A stretch of DNA of 64,000 nt. It comes from Lachnospiraceae bacterium. GTDB lineage: Bacteria > Bacillota > Clostridia > Lachnospirales > Lachnospiraceae. The stretch is taken from contig JAFLTE010000007.1 of NCBI GenBank assembly GCA_022510565.1, forward strand, positions 1 through 64,000. The letters are read 5' to 3'. Under the pieces are notes generated by a model. It was given only the letters and a program-made list of their open reading frames with translations. It was not told where the DNA came from and ran no database searches. Below, piece after piece: positions 18,414-26,426 of this stretch (position 1 is the stretch's first letter; every line of letters begins with the position of its first letter). Made by a program: the position numbers and the translations under genes.

Positions 18414-19106
18414 ATGATTTATTCAAAAGAAGTTGAAGAAATGTGTACAGTGGCACAGGGTGTTCACCATGGCTGTGCTCCTATCCCAGAAGAAGCGAAA
18501 TGGGTTCAGGCGAAAGAAGTAAAAGATATTTCCGGTTTGACACACGGTGTAGGCTGGTGTGCTCCGCAGCAGGGGGCATGTAAGCTGACGCTGAATGTGA
18601 AAGAGGGTATCATTCAGGAAGCGCTTGTTGAGACGATCGGATGCTCCGGAATGACACACTCCGCAGCTATGGCATCTGAGATTCTGCCGGGCTTAACCGT
18701 TATGGAGGCATTGAATACTGACCTTGTCTGTGACGCTATCAATACGGCGATGAGAGAACTGTTCTTGCAGATTGTATACGGTCGTACACAATCCGCTTTC
18801 TCCGAAGACGGACTTCCGGTAGGTGCAGGTCTTGAAGATTTGGGTAAAGGTTTAAGAAGTCAGGTTGGCACCATGTATGGCACACTTAAGAAAGGTCCTC
18901 GTTACCTTGAGATGGCTGAAGGTTATGTAACAGGTATCGCACTGGATGCCAATGACGAGATTATCGGTTACAAGTTCGTAAGTCTTGGTAAGATGACAGA
19001 CTTCATCAAGAAGGGTGACGACCCGAACACCGCTTATGAGAAAGCGTGCGGACAGTACGGACGTGTTGATGATGCTGTTAAGATTATTGACCCCAGATGC
19101 GAATAA
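18414..19106 (+). CDS. Iron-sulfur cluster scaffold-like (NifU_N/IscU-like) protein
   Basis: A 230-aa protein of the NifU N-terminal-like type found with GGGtGRT proteins in anaerobic Firmicutes. VETIGCSGMTHSAAMASEIL resembles the scaffold Cys region of IscU-like proteins, and further cysteines lie in HHGCAP and GWCAPQQGACK. The C-terminal part (~170-230) has no domain I can name. ATG 18414 is favoured by GAAAGGAG 7 bases upstream. The GGGtGRT gene follows 22 bases later. The two are likely one functional unit, but their biochemical role is not established. Confidence 0.75.
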   Translation: MIYSKEVEEMCTVAQGVHHGCAPIPEEAKWVQAKEVKDISGLTHGVGWCAPQQGACKLTLNVKEGIIQEALVETIGCSGMTHSAAMASEILPGLTVMEALNTDLVCDAINTAMRELFLQIVYGRTQSAFSEDGLPVGAGLEDLGKGLRSQVGTMYGTLKKGPRYLEMAEGYVTGIALDANDEIIGYKFVSLGKMTDFIKKGDDPNTAYEKACGQYGRVDDAVKIIDPRCE

Positions 19107-19128
19107 TAAACAGGAGGAATAGAATAAG

Positions 19129-20139
19129 ATGGCTTTATTTGAATCATATGAAAGAAGAATTGACAAGATCAATTCCGTATTAAACAGTTATGGCATTTCT
19201 TCCATCGAAGAAGCTGAGAAAATTACAAAAGATGCCGGTCTGGATGTCTATGAGCAGGTTAAGAAAATCCAGCCGATCTGTTTTGAGAACGCTTGCTGGG
19301 CTTACACAGTAGGTGCTGCAATCGCAATTAAGAAAGACTGTAAGAAAGCGGCTGATGCAGCGGCAGCAATCGGTGAGGGTCTTCAGGCATTCTGTATTCC
19401 CGGTTCCGTTGCAGACACACGTAAGGTAGGTCTTGGTCACGGTAATCTGGGCAAGATGTTATTGGAAGAGGAGACAGACTGCTTTGCATTCCTTGCAGGC
19501 CACGAGTCCTTTGCGGCGGCAGAAGGTGCAATCGGTATTGCCGAGAAAGCTAATAAGGTTCGTCAGAAACCTCTTCGTGTAATCTTGAACGGTCTGGGTA
19601 AAGATGCTGCCAAGATTATTTCCAGAATCAATGGTTTCACATTTGTTGAGACAGAGTACGATCCGTATACAAACGAGGTGAAAGAGATCGACAGAATCGC
19701 ATACTCCGACGGACTTCGTTCTAAAGTAAACTGCTACGGCGCAAATTCCGTTCCAGAAGGCGTTGCGATTATGTGGAAAGAGAACGTAGATGTTTCTATT
19801 ACAGGTAACTCTACGAACCCGACCAGATTCCAGCATCCGGTAGCAGGTACATATAAGAAGGAGAGAACAGAGGCAGGCAAGAAATACTTCTCGGTTGCAT
19901 CCGGCGGCGGTACAGGACGTACTCTGCATCCCGATAACATGGCTGCAGGTCCTGCATCATACGGTTTCACAGATACATTAGGCCGTATGCACTCAGATGC
20001 ACAGTTTGCAGGTTCTTCTTCCGTTCCGGCTCACGTTGAGATGATGGGTCTGATCGGTATGGGTAATAACCCGATGGTAGGCGCTACCGTTGCGGTTGCT
20101 GTATCTATCGAGGAAGCTGCTAAGGCAGGCAAATTCTAA
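19129..20139 (+). CDS. GGGtGRT family protein
   Basis: A 336-aa cytoplasmic protein carrying the family's namesake motif GGGTGRT (in SVASGGGTGRTLHPDNM). The family is conserved in bacteria and archaea, often next to a NifU-like gene as here, and its function is unknown. A strong AGGAGG ribosome site precedes the ATG. The codon use is highly regular, suggesting good expression. The protein ends VSIEEAAKAGKF; a diverged copy of this last stretch is repeated 1.28 kb downstream (see 21376-21417), beyond the NYN gene. Confidence 0.85.
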   Translation: MALFESYERRIDKINSVLNSYGISSIEEAEKITKDAGLDVYEQVKKIQPICFENACWAYTVGAAIAIKKDCKKAADAAAAIGEGLQAFCIPGSVADTRKVGLGHGNLGKMLLEEETDCFAFLAGHESFAAAEGAIGIAEKANKVRQKPLRVILNGLGKDAAKIISRINGFTFVETEYDPYTNEVKEIDRIAYSDGLRSKVNCYGANSVPEGVAIMWKENVDVSITGNSTNPTRFQHPVAGTYKKERTEAGKKYFSVASGGGTGRTLHPDNMAAGPASYGFTDTLGRMHSDAQFAGSSSVPAHVEMMGLIGMGNNPMVGATVAVAVSIEEAAKAGKF

Positions 20140-20187
20140 GAAATAGCACATAGATATTCATAATTAATTGTTTTTATGAATTTGAAT

Positions 20188-20224
20188 AAAGTGCCGCAAA
20201 TGCTTGAATTTGCGGCACTTTTAC
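20188..20224 (+). terminator. Terminator after the GGGtGRT gene
   Basis: AAAGTGCCGCAAA (20188-20200) pairs with TTTGCGGCACTTT (20209-20221) around an 8-nt loop and runs into T residues, a strong intrinsic terminator. Confidence 0.88.
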
Positions 20225-20538
20225 GCATAATATGTAAAATTAGAAATGTATATTTATTTGTTTTAATACTGACAGTTTCCAATTTGTGTTGCTCGGTGCG
20301 CCAACCATTTACGCAAGATGATGAAAGCACCGAAATATCAGGATGTTTTATAATTTGAACACCAGAAAATTGAAGTTCGTAGATACCCTATAGATACCCC
20401 GTAGATACCACTTATAGATACCATTTTGCATAGTTGTTGTATTTTGTATGAAATTAAATACTGGATCACGTAGCAAAAAGTGTTGTGCATATTTGACATA
20501 AAATGTTTAACATAATTTACAATAATTTGTAAAATCTC
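20225..20538. other. AT-rich gene-free stretch before the NYN gene
   Basis: Together with flanking sites this is the longest gene-free part of the window. It holds the GATACC direct repeats (20380-20423), a TTTACA/TGTAAA inverted repeat (20516-20533) just upstream of the NYN promoter, and no reading frame with a convincing ribosome site. Base composition is visibly richer in A and T than the flanking genes. Confidence 0.6.
20380..20423 (+). repeat. Four TAGATACC direct repeats
   Basis: TAGATACC occurs at 20380, 20391, 20402 and 20415, spaced 11, 11 and 13 bases. The same unit reappears twice downstream of the NYN gene (21324 and 21335). About one helical turn per unit suggests a protein-binding array, or the edges of an inserted segment. 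Confidence 0.75.
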
Positions 20539-20567
20539 TTGATTTTTTTCTGCAAAGTGCGTATAAT
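20539..20567 (+). promoter_or_regulatory. Sigma-A promoter of the NYN gene
   Basis: TTGATT (20539-20544), a 17-base spacer and TATAAT (20562-20567). It leaves a leader of about 100 bases before the start codon. Confidence 0.7.
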
Positions 20568-20619
20568 AAATAAAGCAATGAGGTGGTTTTTCGAAACTGC
20601 CTTTTGCTAGATAACGAAT

Positions 20620-20648
20620 GGGCTTGTGTGTATTATACATGCAAGCCT
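20620..20648 (+). other. Leader hairpin upstream of the NYN gene
   Basis: A 12- to 13-bp stem pairs 20621-20632 with 20636-20647 around a TTA loop, with two wobble pairs. It ends shortly before the AAAGGAG ribosome site (20661-20667) and is not followed by a T-run, so it looks like a structured 5' leader rather than a terminator. Confidence 0.55.
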
Positions 20649-20674
20649 TTAGATTTAAGTAAAGGAGATACAAA

Positions 20675-21283
20675 ATGTTAAGAGGAATGATTTTTATTGA
20701 TCATATGAATTTTGATATAGCTTTGCAAAAATATTACAAAAGCCTCAATAAACCAACGATAAAGCTGGATTACAATAAATTATTTCAAAATATATGTGCA
20801 GAAATTCCAAATGTAGATTTTTTAAAAGGATTTATATTTATACCTAAACCGGATGACTTTTTGATGAAAGATACAAATCTTGAGAGTTATTATAATTGGG
20901 TTACAGGAATGAAAAATGCACCATATACAGATGTAATAGAAGGCAGATATGTTGCACGTCCAGTTGATGAAACAATTCCTATGGAGATAGATAAAAAGAA
21001 TACATATTATAAGGTGGAGAAAGGAACTGACATAAATTTAGCTGTTCATGCAATAAGTAAAGCATTTTACAATTCATATGACATCGCTTTCTTTTTAAGT
21101 GCGGATACTGACTATATCAAAGTGTATGAGATATTAAAAAACATAGGAAAAATTGCTGTTGTAGTTGGAGTAAAAGGGCAGAATGTAAATAAAATTAGAA
21201 GTGTGGTTGACAATACTATTATTTTAGATGAAAGTTTCTTTGATAAGTGTAAAAGAGAGACACAGTCAAGGCGTTCCGTATAG
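20675..21283 (+). CDS. NYN domain protein (PIN-like ribonuclease fold)
   Basis: A 202-aa single-domain protein of the NYN/LabA-like family, a PIN-fold group of metal-dependent nucleases. Acidic positions expected for the metal site are present: Asp9 and Asn12 in FIDHMNFD, Asp119 in KGTDINLAVHAI, and Asp144 and Asp146 in FFLSADTDY. The ADTD replaces the usual GDSD. It is AT-rich relative to its neighbours, has its own promoter and structured leader, and lies alone between GATACC repeats inside the duplicated GGGtGRT gene end. No antitoxin-like partner is visible. It is probably horizontally acquired; the RNA or DNA target is unknown. Confidence 0.8.
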   Translation: MLRGMIFIDHMNFDIALQKYYKSLNKPTIKLDYNKLFQNICAEIPNVDFLKGFIFIPKPDDFLMKDTNLESYYNWVTGMKNAPYTDVIEGRYVARPVDETIPMEIDKKNTYYKVEKGTDINLAVHAISKAFYNSYDIAFFLSADTDYIKVYEILKNIGKIAVVVGVKGQNVNKIRSVVDNTIILDESFFDKCKRETQSRRSV

Positions 21284-21300
21284 ATTTTTGAGTTTAAGTA

Positions 21301-21343
21301 TATCTATGGGAGCATTAAGTTAATAGATACCCCATAGATACCC
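21301..21343 (+). repeat. Two TAGATACC repeats and an inverted copy
   Basis: TAGATACCCC at 21324 and TAGATACCC at 21335 repeat the unit seen before the NYN gene. TATCTATGGG (21301-21310) is the exact reverse complement of CCCATAGATA (21331-21340), so the stretch can also fold into a 10-bp stem. Confidence 0.7.
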
Positions 21344-21375
21344 AAACCGTCAATAACCTTAAAAAAGCGGCACTT

Positions 21376-21417
21376 ACAGTAAGTGTTGAGGAAGCGGCTA
21401 AGGCAGGCAAGTTCTAA
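21376..21417 (+). pseudogene. Relic 3' end of a second GGGtGRT gene
   Basis: In frame this reads TVSVEEAAKAGKF followed by TAA, against VSIEEAAKAGKF plus stop at the end of the intact gene at 20139. Over the last 39 bases 33 are identical, and most differences are silent or conservative (GCT/GCG, AAA/AAG, ATC/GTT), as expected for a copy that diverged under coding selection. It retains a downstream terminator at 21436. The upstream part of the gene is missing. It marks the far edge of the NYN segment. Confidence 0.75.
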
Positions 21418-21435
21418 AGAAATGGCGTAAATATG

Positions 21436-21482
21436 GGACTTCTTAAGCCGTGATTCGGTTTGAGAAGTCCTTATTTTTTTAT
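21436..21482 (+). terminator. Terminator after the relic GGGtGRT end
   Basis: A 15-bp stem with two wobble pairs joins 21436-21450 to 21456-21470 around TGATT, followed by TTATTTTTTT. Confidence 0.88.
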
Positions 21483-21514
21483 AATCACCTTTGGCTTCTT
21501 AATAAATTCTTTTG

Positions 21515-21543
21515 TTGAGGATATCCAATGATTACAGTATAAT
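21515..21543 (+). promoter_or_regulatory. Sigma-A promoter of the DUF4153 gene
   Basis: TTGAGG (21515-21520), a 17-base spacer and TATAAT (21538-21543), 28 bases before the ATG. Confidence 0.65.
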
Positions 21544-21571
21544 ATTCCTAGCTGTAAACGGAGGTTAGGAT

Positions 21572-23350
21572 ATGAAATACCTTAAAGATAAATTAGCCTT
21601 ATTTTTTAATATAATAAAACAGTCGTGTTATAACTACAGAGTGGCTGTAGCCAGTGTAGTGGCAGCGACCGTATTTGAGACAATCTGCTGTATTTTGAAT
21701 GCTATGACTCCTTACGGCGAATCTTCCGTAAGAAGCTTCTTGCGTTATGAATCGGATGTGTTGAGATTCCTGATTCTTTTTATACTGGCGGTCATGTTTA
21801 CGGAGAGTATTCTTTCTTATGAGAAGAAGGAACGACGAATAAAAATCATTAGAATTCTGTGTTTTGTGTTTGCGGCAGTGATATCGGCAGTGTTTGTTGC
21901 GGTGCAGGAGGCAACGGGGTCTGTCTCTAATATTATCAGTGCATGGGCAGTACGTTATTATATTATCTGCATTCTCCTTCTTGTGCTTGGAATCATTTAT
22001 TTTTCCCACAAGAAGAGCGGTATAGGATTCATAGAGTACATGATGCATGTGGCTGTCAACTTCTGTGTCACGACAGCAATATACATTATATTATGCATAG
22101 GTGTATCGCTCATTCTTTTAATATTGGATTTACTGTTTTTTGACGGCTTTTCTTTGATGTTACAATGCTGCTATATTTTGCTGACAGGATTATATTATGT
22201 TCCCGGATGTATTGCGGCACTTAGCAATATGGACAGCAACATAGATGATGAAATCACCAGAGTTTTAACGACAAAAGTACTTACAAGCATGACGGTCTGC
22301 GCGATGGGAATTGTGTATGCTTATCTTCTTAAGATTCTTGTGACATGGCAGATGCCTTCCAACGAAATATTCGGTATTGTCTCGGGTTTGTTCTGTATCG
22401 GTATGTTTATCTGGGTAATAGATTATTATTATCGTGACGATACGAAATATGCACTTTTTCTTCAGAGGCTTCCCTACGGTATGATACCGATGATTCCTGT
22501 GCAGGCATATTCTATGTGTGTGAGAATCTATAATTACGGCATGACGACCGGCAGATATATGGGTATGCTATTGGTTGTCTTCGAGATTTTCATGCTGCTT
22601 ATCTGTCGATTCCGGCGGGATAAAATAGAGAATGTGATTCTTGTATTGTGCATATGCGTGGTTGTAGCCGGATGTGTACCGGGCGTAAACATGTTTAGTG
22701 TGTCCAACAGATGGCAGCGCTCAATGCTTGTATCTGTTTATGATAAGATTGCATCCGGGCAGGAAATTACGCAGAATGAGTATGACCGCATGGAAGGTGC
22801 ATACAAATATCTGCGGTGGAAGCCCGAAATGAAGGATATAGTAGAGAAGTATGACATCTATGCCGAAGACTTTGTACAGATGCTTTCAATTTCCGATTTA
22901 GACACGACCAACTTGACCAGTTTGAATTCTCACTATATACATTGCTGTCAGCTTGTCGGTGAACTGGATGTAGATGATTATAGCAGGTTTGATATGATAA
23001 ATCAGGACCCGTTGTATGAAGATTCGCATTATAAAACGGAAGCGGGTGAGTCTGCCGTGGACTTTTCGGCATTCCGATTTTATAGGAGGAGTGATGCGGA
23101 AGAGAAAATATTTGAGGTGGATATAAGTGATTTCGCAGATAAATGTTTTACGTATAAGGAGGAGCACCCCGATGCTGCGCAGGAGGAAGTAAGTGATGCT
23201 ATGAGACCATATCAACAGATTGTGATTGACGATGAAACGGTTTTGTATCTCAACCATTTTGAAGTTGGATATGATGATGGTGTCAAGGACGGAGAAGAAT
23301 ATTTCAAGTGGACGACAGTTAATATTTCAGGTATGCTGTTAAGCAGATAA
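21572..23350 (+). CDS. DUF4153 family membrane protein
   Basis: A 592-aa integral membrane protein. About ten hydrophobic segments cover residues ~20-375, and a soluble, acidic C-terminal region (~385-592) follows. The topology, with a paired-helix start and an extracytoplasmic tail, matches DUF4153 proteins of Firmicutes and Bacteroidetes, whose role is unknown. CGGAGGTTAGGAT precedes the ATG. It has its own promoter immediately after the relic terminator. A YkgJ-like gene and a lipoprotein gene follow. Confidence 0.72.
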   Translation: MKYLKDKLALFFNIIKQSCYNYRVAVASVVAATVFETICCILNAMTPYGESSVRSFLRYESDVLRFLILFILAVMFTESILSYEKKERRIKIIRILCFVFAAVISAVFVAVQEATGSVSNIISAWAVRYYIICILLLVLGIIYFSHKKSGIGFIEYMMHVAVNFCVTTAIYIILCIGVSLILLILDLLFFDGFSLMLQCCYILLTGLYYVPGCIAALSNMDSNIDDEITRVLTTKVLTSMTVCAMGIVYAYLLKILVTWQMPSNEIFGIVSGLFCIGMFIWVIDYYYRDDTKYALFLQRLPYGMIPMIPVQAYSMCVRIYNYGMTTGRYMGMLLVVFEIFMLLICRFRRDKIENVILVLCICVVVAGCVPGVNMFSVSNRWQRSMLVSVYDKIASGQEITQNEYDRMEGAYKYLRWKPEMKDIVEKYDIYAEDFVQMLSISDLDTTNLTSLNSHYIHCCQLVGELDVDDYSRFDMINQDPLYEDSHYKTEAGESAVDFSAFRFYRRSDAEEKIFEVDISDFADKCFTYKEEHPDAAQEEVSDAMRPYQQIVIDDETVLYLNHFEVGYDDGVKDGEEYFKWTTVNISGMLLSR

Positions 23351-23404
23351 GCTTGTTTACAGTGGTGTTTCTGAGCAAATGAGTACTTTGTCGGAGAATC
23401 GGAC

Positions 23405-24016
23405 ATGATATTATACAGTAATAATGAAATGGCAAGATTGGGCTGTAATGAATGCAGCGGATGCAGTTCATGCTGTCGGGGAATGGGACAATCTATTATA
23501 TTGGATCCCTATGACATTTATCAATTACAGGTAGCTACAGGGCAGACGTTTGCACAGCTTATGCAGGATATGATTGAACTTCATGTGGAAGATGGTCTGA
23601 TTCTGCCGTCTGTCAGAATGCAGGATGATACGGATGCCTGCGGGTTTCTAAATCGGGAGAACAGATGCAGCATTCACACGCACAGACCGGGATTGTGCAG
23701 GTTGTTCCCGCTGGGAAGAAATTATGATGAAAACGGACTGCGGTATTTTCTGTTGGAAGATGCCTGTCGGATACAGAATCGTACCAAAGTCAAAATCAAA
23801 AAGTGGCTGGGCGTAGATTCTCTCTCAAAATACGAGGAGTTTCTGATTGTATGGCATGACTTGAGAAAGAAAGTACGGTCGCAGATCATGGAGCGGCAGT
23901 CGGATGATTATACCCAGGAAGTCAATGTAAAGTTATTGGAAACATTTTATCAAAAACCATATGATATAGAACGAGATTTCTACACTCAGTTCGAAGAAAG
24001 GAATAAAACCATATGA
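23405..24016 (+). CDS. YkgJ family cysteine-cluster protein
   Basis: A 203-aa protein with the YkgJ/UPF0153 cysteine pattern: an N-terminal CNECSGCSSCC, then CGFLNRENRCSIHTHRPGLCRLFP. This arrangement is thought to bind zinc or an iron-sulfur cluster. A helical C-terminal region (~125-203) follows. The stop overlaps the ATG of the next lipoprotein gene by four bases, so the two are coupled. The function of the family is not settled. Confidence 0.82.
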   Translation: MILYSNNEMARLGCNECSGCSSCCRGMGQSIILDPYDIYQLQVATGQTFAQLMQDMIELHVEDGLILPSVRMQDDTDACGFLNRENRCSIHTHRPGLCRLFPLGRNYDENGLRYFLLEDACRIQNRTKVKIKKWLGVDSLSKYEEFLIVWHDLRKKVRSQIMERQSDDYTQEVNVKLLETFYQKPYDIERDFYTQFEERNKTI

Positions 24017-24501
24017 AAACAAAAGTCAGAACAACATTACTTGCACTATTAATGATTACCTTGTTCCTCTGTACCGCTTGTGGTGCGGGGGAGGAGAGTA
24101 CCGATAAGCTGGAGGGCAGCTTAAGCGATATTATGGCATCACTCTATGAAAATGCGGAACTTTCGGAAGATTTCAGGGAGGGCATGGGTAATCTTGAAAC
24201 GCTCGAATTGACAGAGGATTTTGAGGTTATGTTCTTAGGCACGGATGAAATTGAGTATACGGAAGGTGTTGTATCCGCTCCGATGATGTCATCGATAGCA
24301 TATCAATGTGTACTGCTCAGAGTGCCGGAAGATGACGTTGAGACAGTAAAACAGCAGATAAAAGATAACACAGACCTCAATAAATGGGTCTGTGTCAGCG
24401 CTGAAACCATGCTCATCGAGAGCAGGGGTGATGTCATTTTCTTCGTGATGGGCGACAACGATACGGCATATGCCCTCAATGCAGCTTTTCAAGCGTACTA
24501 A
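24013..24501 (+). CDS. Small lipoprotein, DUF4358-like
   Basis: A 162-aa secreted lipoprotein. The signal peptide ends in the lipobox CTAC, and the rest is acidic and soluble, with an alpha/beta appearance. It resembles DUF4358 lipoproteins of Lachnospiraceae by size and overall layout, but I cannot confirm the family by eye. It overlaps the YkgJ-like gene by four bases (ATGA) and ends 30 bases from the convergent potD, with no terminator hairpin visible between them. Confidence 0.65.
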   Translation: MKTKVRTTLLALLMITLFLCTACGAGEESTDKLEGSLSDIMASLYENAELSEDFREGMGNLETLELTEDFEVMFLGTDEIEYTEGVVSAPMMSSIAYQCVLLRVPEDDVETVKQQIKDNTDLNKWVCVSAETMLIESRGDVIFFVMGDNDTAYALNAAFQAY

Positions 24502-24531
24502 AGTGTCACATCGTTATATTTCGCCGGATGT

Positions 24532-25617
24532 TTAGTTAGACTTTACTTCCTTCCATAATTCGTTATACAGAGTGTCACCTTCCTCACCGAGATAAGTAAA
24601 TGTCTCCAAATTGCTATATTGAGACAGGTCGGGGAAGGCGATCTCCGAATTGCGGATTTCTTCGTCCTCAATCAGCTCCCGTGCCGCCTTGTTGGGCGTG
24701 GAGTAGGTGATATAATCAAAGTTCATCAGTGCAATATCGGGACGGCACATGAAATCAATAAATTTCTCGGCATTTTCTTTATTGGGAGCATTCTTTAAAA
24801 TAACCCATGAATCAATCCATACGTTGGTTCCCTCATCAGGTATTACATATACCAGATCCGGATTCTCACGTTGAGTATAGATTGCCTCGCCGGAGTAGAT
24901 GACACCCATTGCAGCCTCGCCGCCTATCATTTTGTCTCGCACCTGATCTATAACATACGCCTGAACCAAAGGCTTCTGTTCAATCAGAGAATTCTTGGTA
25001 ATTTCCAACTCATCGGGATCTAAAGTATTCATGGAGAATCCGTTCAACTTTTCGGCTACCATGAAAGCGTCCCGAACAGAATCCTGCATCAGAATATTGT
25101 CGGCATATTTTTCATCCCATAACTGTGCCCAGCTTGTGATCGGCTCCTCCACCATGGTCTTGTTATAGAGGATGCCCACGGTACCCCAGCAGTAGGGGAC
25201 AGAGTACTTGTTCTCCGGGTCGAAACCTTTAGACTGTTCGAAATACTGTGCGTCAATGTTTGCTTTGGCATTGGGAATATTGTCAAAATTAATCTCAGCG
25301 AGCAGGTCGCCTGAAATCATTTTGCTGATCATATAATCGGAAGGGCAGACCACATCGTAGGATGCGGCACCTGATTCCACCTTCGGATACATGATTTCAT
25401 TTGTCTCATATTCGTCGTATATAACCTTAATGCCGGTCTCTTCCTCAAACATTTCAATTGCATCGGGGTCTATATATTCACCCCAGTTATAGACGATGAC
25501 CTGACCGTTTGCACCGTCCGATGAAGAACCGCATCCGGACAGCAGCGCAGCGGGTAAAAGCATAAGAGCGCTTGTTGCAAGAGCCTTTTTGGCAAGTGAT
25601 AAATCAAACTTTTTCAT
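24532..25617 (-). CDS. potD: Spermidine/putrescine-binding lipoprotein
   Basis: Extracytoplasmic polyamine-binding protein of an ABC importer, 361 aa. The signal peptide has the lipobox LSGC (Cys29). The mature part has the PotD features VYNWGEYIDPD near its start and YDVVCPSDYMI for ligand contacts. It is the last gene of the minus-strand regulator-potABCD set, 23 bases after potC, with AGAGGAG before its ATG. Specificity between spermidine and putrescine cannot be set by inspection. Confidence 0.93.
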   Translation of the reverse strand: MKKFDLSLAKKALATSALMLLPAALLSGCGSSSDGANGQVIVYNWGEYIDPDAIEMFEEETGIKVIYDEYETNEIMYPKVESGAASYDVVCPSDYMISKMISGDLLAEINFDNIPNAKANIDAQYFEQSKGFDPENKYSVPYCWGTVGILYNKTMVEEPITSWAQLWDEKYADNILMQDSVRDAFMVAEKLNGFSMNTLDPDELEITKNSLIEQKPLVQAYVIDQVRDKMIGGEAAMGVIYSGEAIYTQRENPDLVYVIPDEGTNVWIDSWVILKNAPNKENAEKFIDFMCRPDIALMNFDYITYSTPNKAARELIEDEEIRNSEIAFPDLSQYSNLETFTYLGEEGDTLYNELWKEVKSN

Positions 25618-25640
25618 TTTCGTATCTCCTCTGTAACATA

Positions 25641-26426
25641 TTATTCAATCTTATCTTTAGCGCTTTTTTTGGAAGGTGAAAAATTAACCAGGAAAAGCAG
25701 CACAAGCACTGTCATAAAAATAATCGTGGACAGCGCATACATTTCCGGCTTGATTCCCTTTTTAACTTCTGTATAAATCTTAGTGGACAGTGTATCCACA
25801 CCGGCTCCTTTGGTAAAGTGAGTGATGATGAAATCGTCTAAGGACATCGTGAATGCCATAAGGAAACCTGAGAGAACACCGGGAAGCAGGTCGGGAAATA
25901 CTACCTGAAAAAAAGCCGTCAGTTCTGAGGCGCCTAAATCAAGTGCCGCCTCGTAGGTACTTGGATTGAGTTGTTTCATTCGAGGCATTACACTTAAAAT
26001 AACATAGGGTATGTTAAATGTGATATGTGCCAGCAGGATTGTACCCAAGCCGAATTTAAATCCAAAACTGATAAAAAGCAGCATCAGGGAAATGCCTGTC
26101 ACAATCTCTGCATTTAACATGGGGATATTGGTAATACCCAATATCACCGCTTTTGTTCTGCGATGCATACCGCTCATGGCAACACAGGCAATCGTCCCGA
26201 TTACGGTAGCAATCAGAGCGGAGCAGAATGCAATCAACAGAGTGTTGTAAAGTGCCTTTAAAATCACCTCATTTCTAAAGAGAGAAGCATACCATTTAAA
26301 AGTAAAGCCGCCCCATTTAGATCTTGTCTTGCTGGCGTTAAAGGACAGTACCATCAGCGTGGCGATGGGGGCATACAGAAACACAAAAATCAGAGCAACA
26401 TAGATTTTCTTTGCAATATTTTTCAT
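25641..26426 (-). CDS. potC: Spermidine/putrescine ABC transporter permease
   Basis: Second membrane permease of the polyamine importer, 261 aa, with about six membrane helices. The EAA-type cytoplasmic loop reads YEAALDLGASELTAFFQVVFPDLLPG, the contact for PotA. Its ATG overlaps the potB stop as ATGA, so translation is coupled. The location and sequence match PotC rather than PotB, which is encoded just upstream. Confidence 0.92.
   Translation of the reverse strand: MKNIAKKIYVALIFVFLYAPIATLMVLSFNASKTRSKWGGFTFKWYASLFRNEVILKALYNTLLIAFCSALIATVIGTIACVAMSGMHRRTKAVILGITNIPMLNAEIVTGISLMLLFISFGFKFGLGTILLAHITFNIPYVILSVMPRMKQLNPSTYEAALDLGASELTAFFQVVFPDLLPGVLSGFLMAFTMSLDDFIITHFTKGAGVDTLSTKIYTEVKKGIKPEMYALSTIIFMTVLVLLFLVNFSPSKKSAKDKIE

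Noticed and set aside
20176-20358. Plus-strand frame of 60 codons after the GGGtGRT gene
   Set aside because: It runs straight through the terminator hairpin and has no ribosome site.
20338-20673. Minus-strand frame of 111 codons in the gap before the NYN gene
   Set aside because: AT-rich region where chance frames are expected; its end is just the GATACC repeat read backwards and it would overlap the NYN promoter and leader.
20380-21343. CRISPR array or type III toxin-antitoxin repeat RNA
   Set aside because: Units are only 8-10 bases with 1-5 base gaps, far shorter than CRISPR repeats or the ~35-base repeats of ToxIN-type antitoxins.
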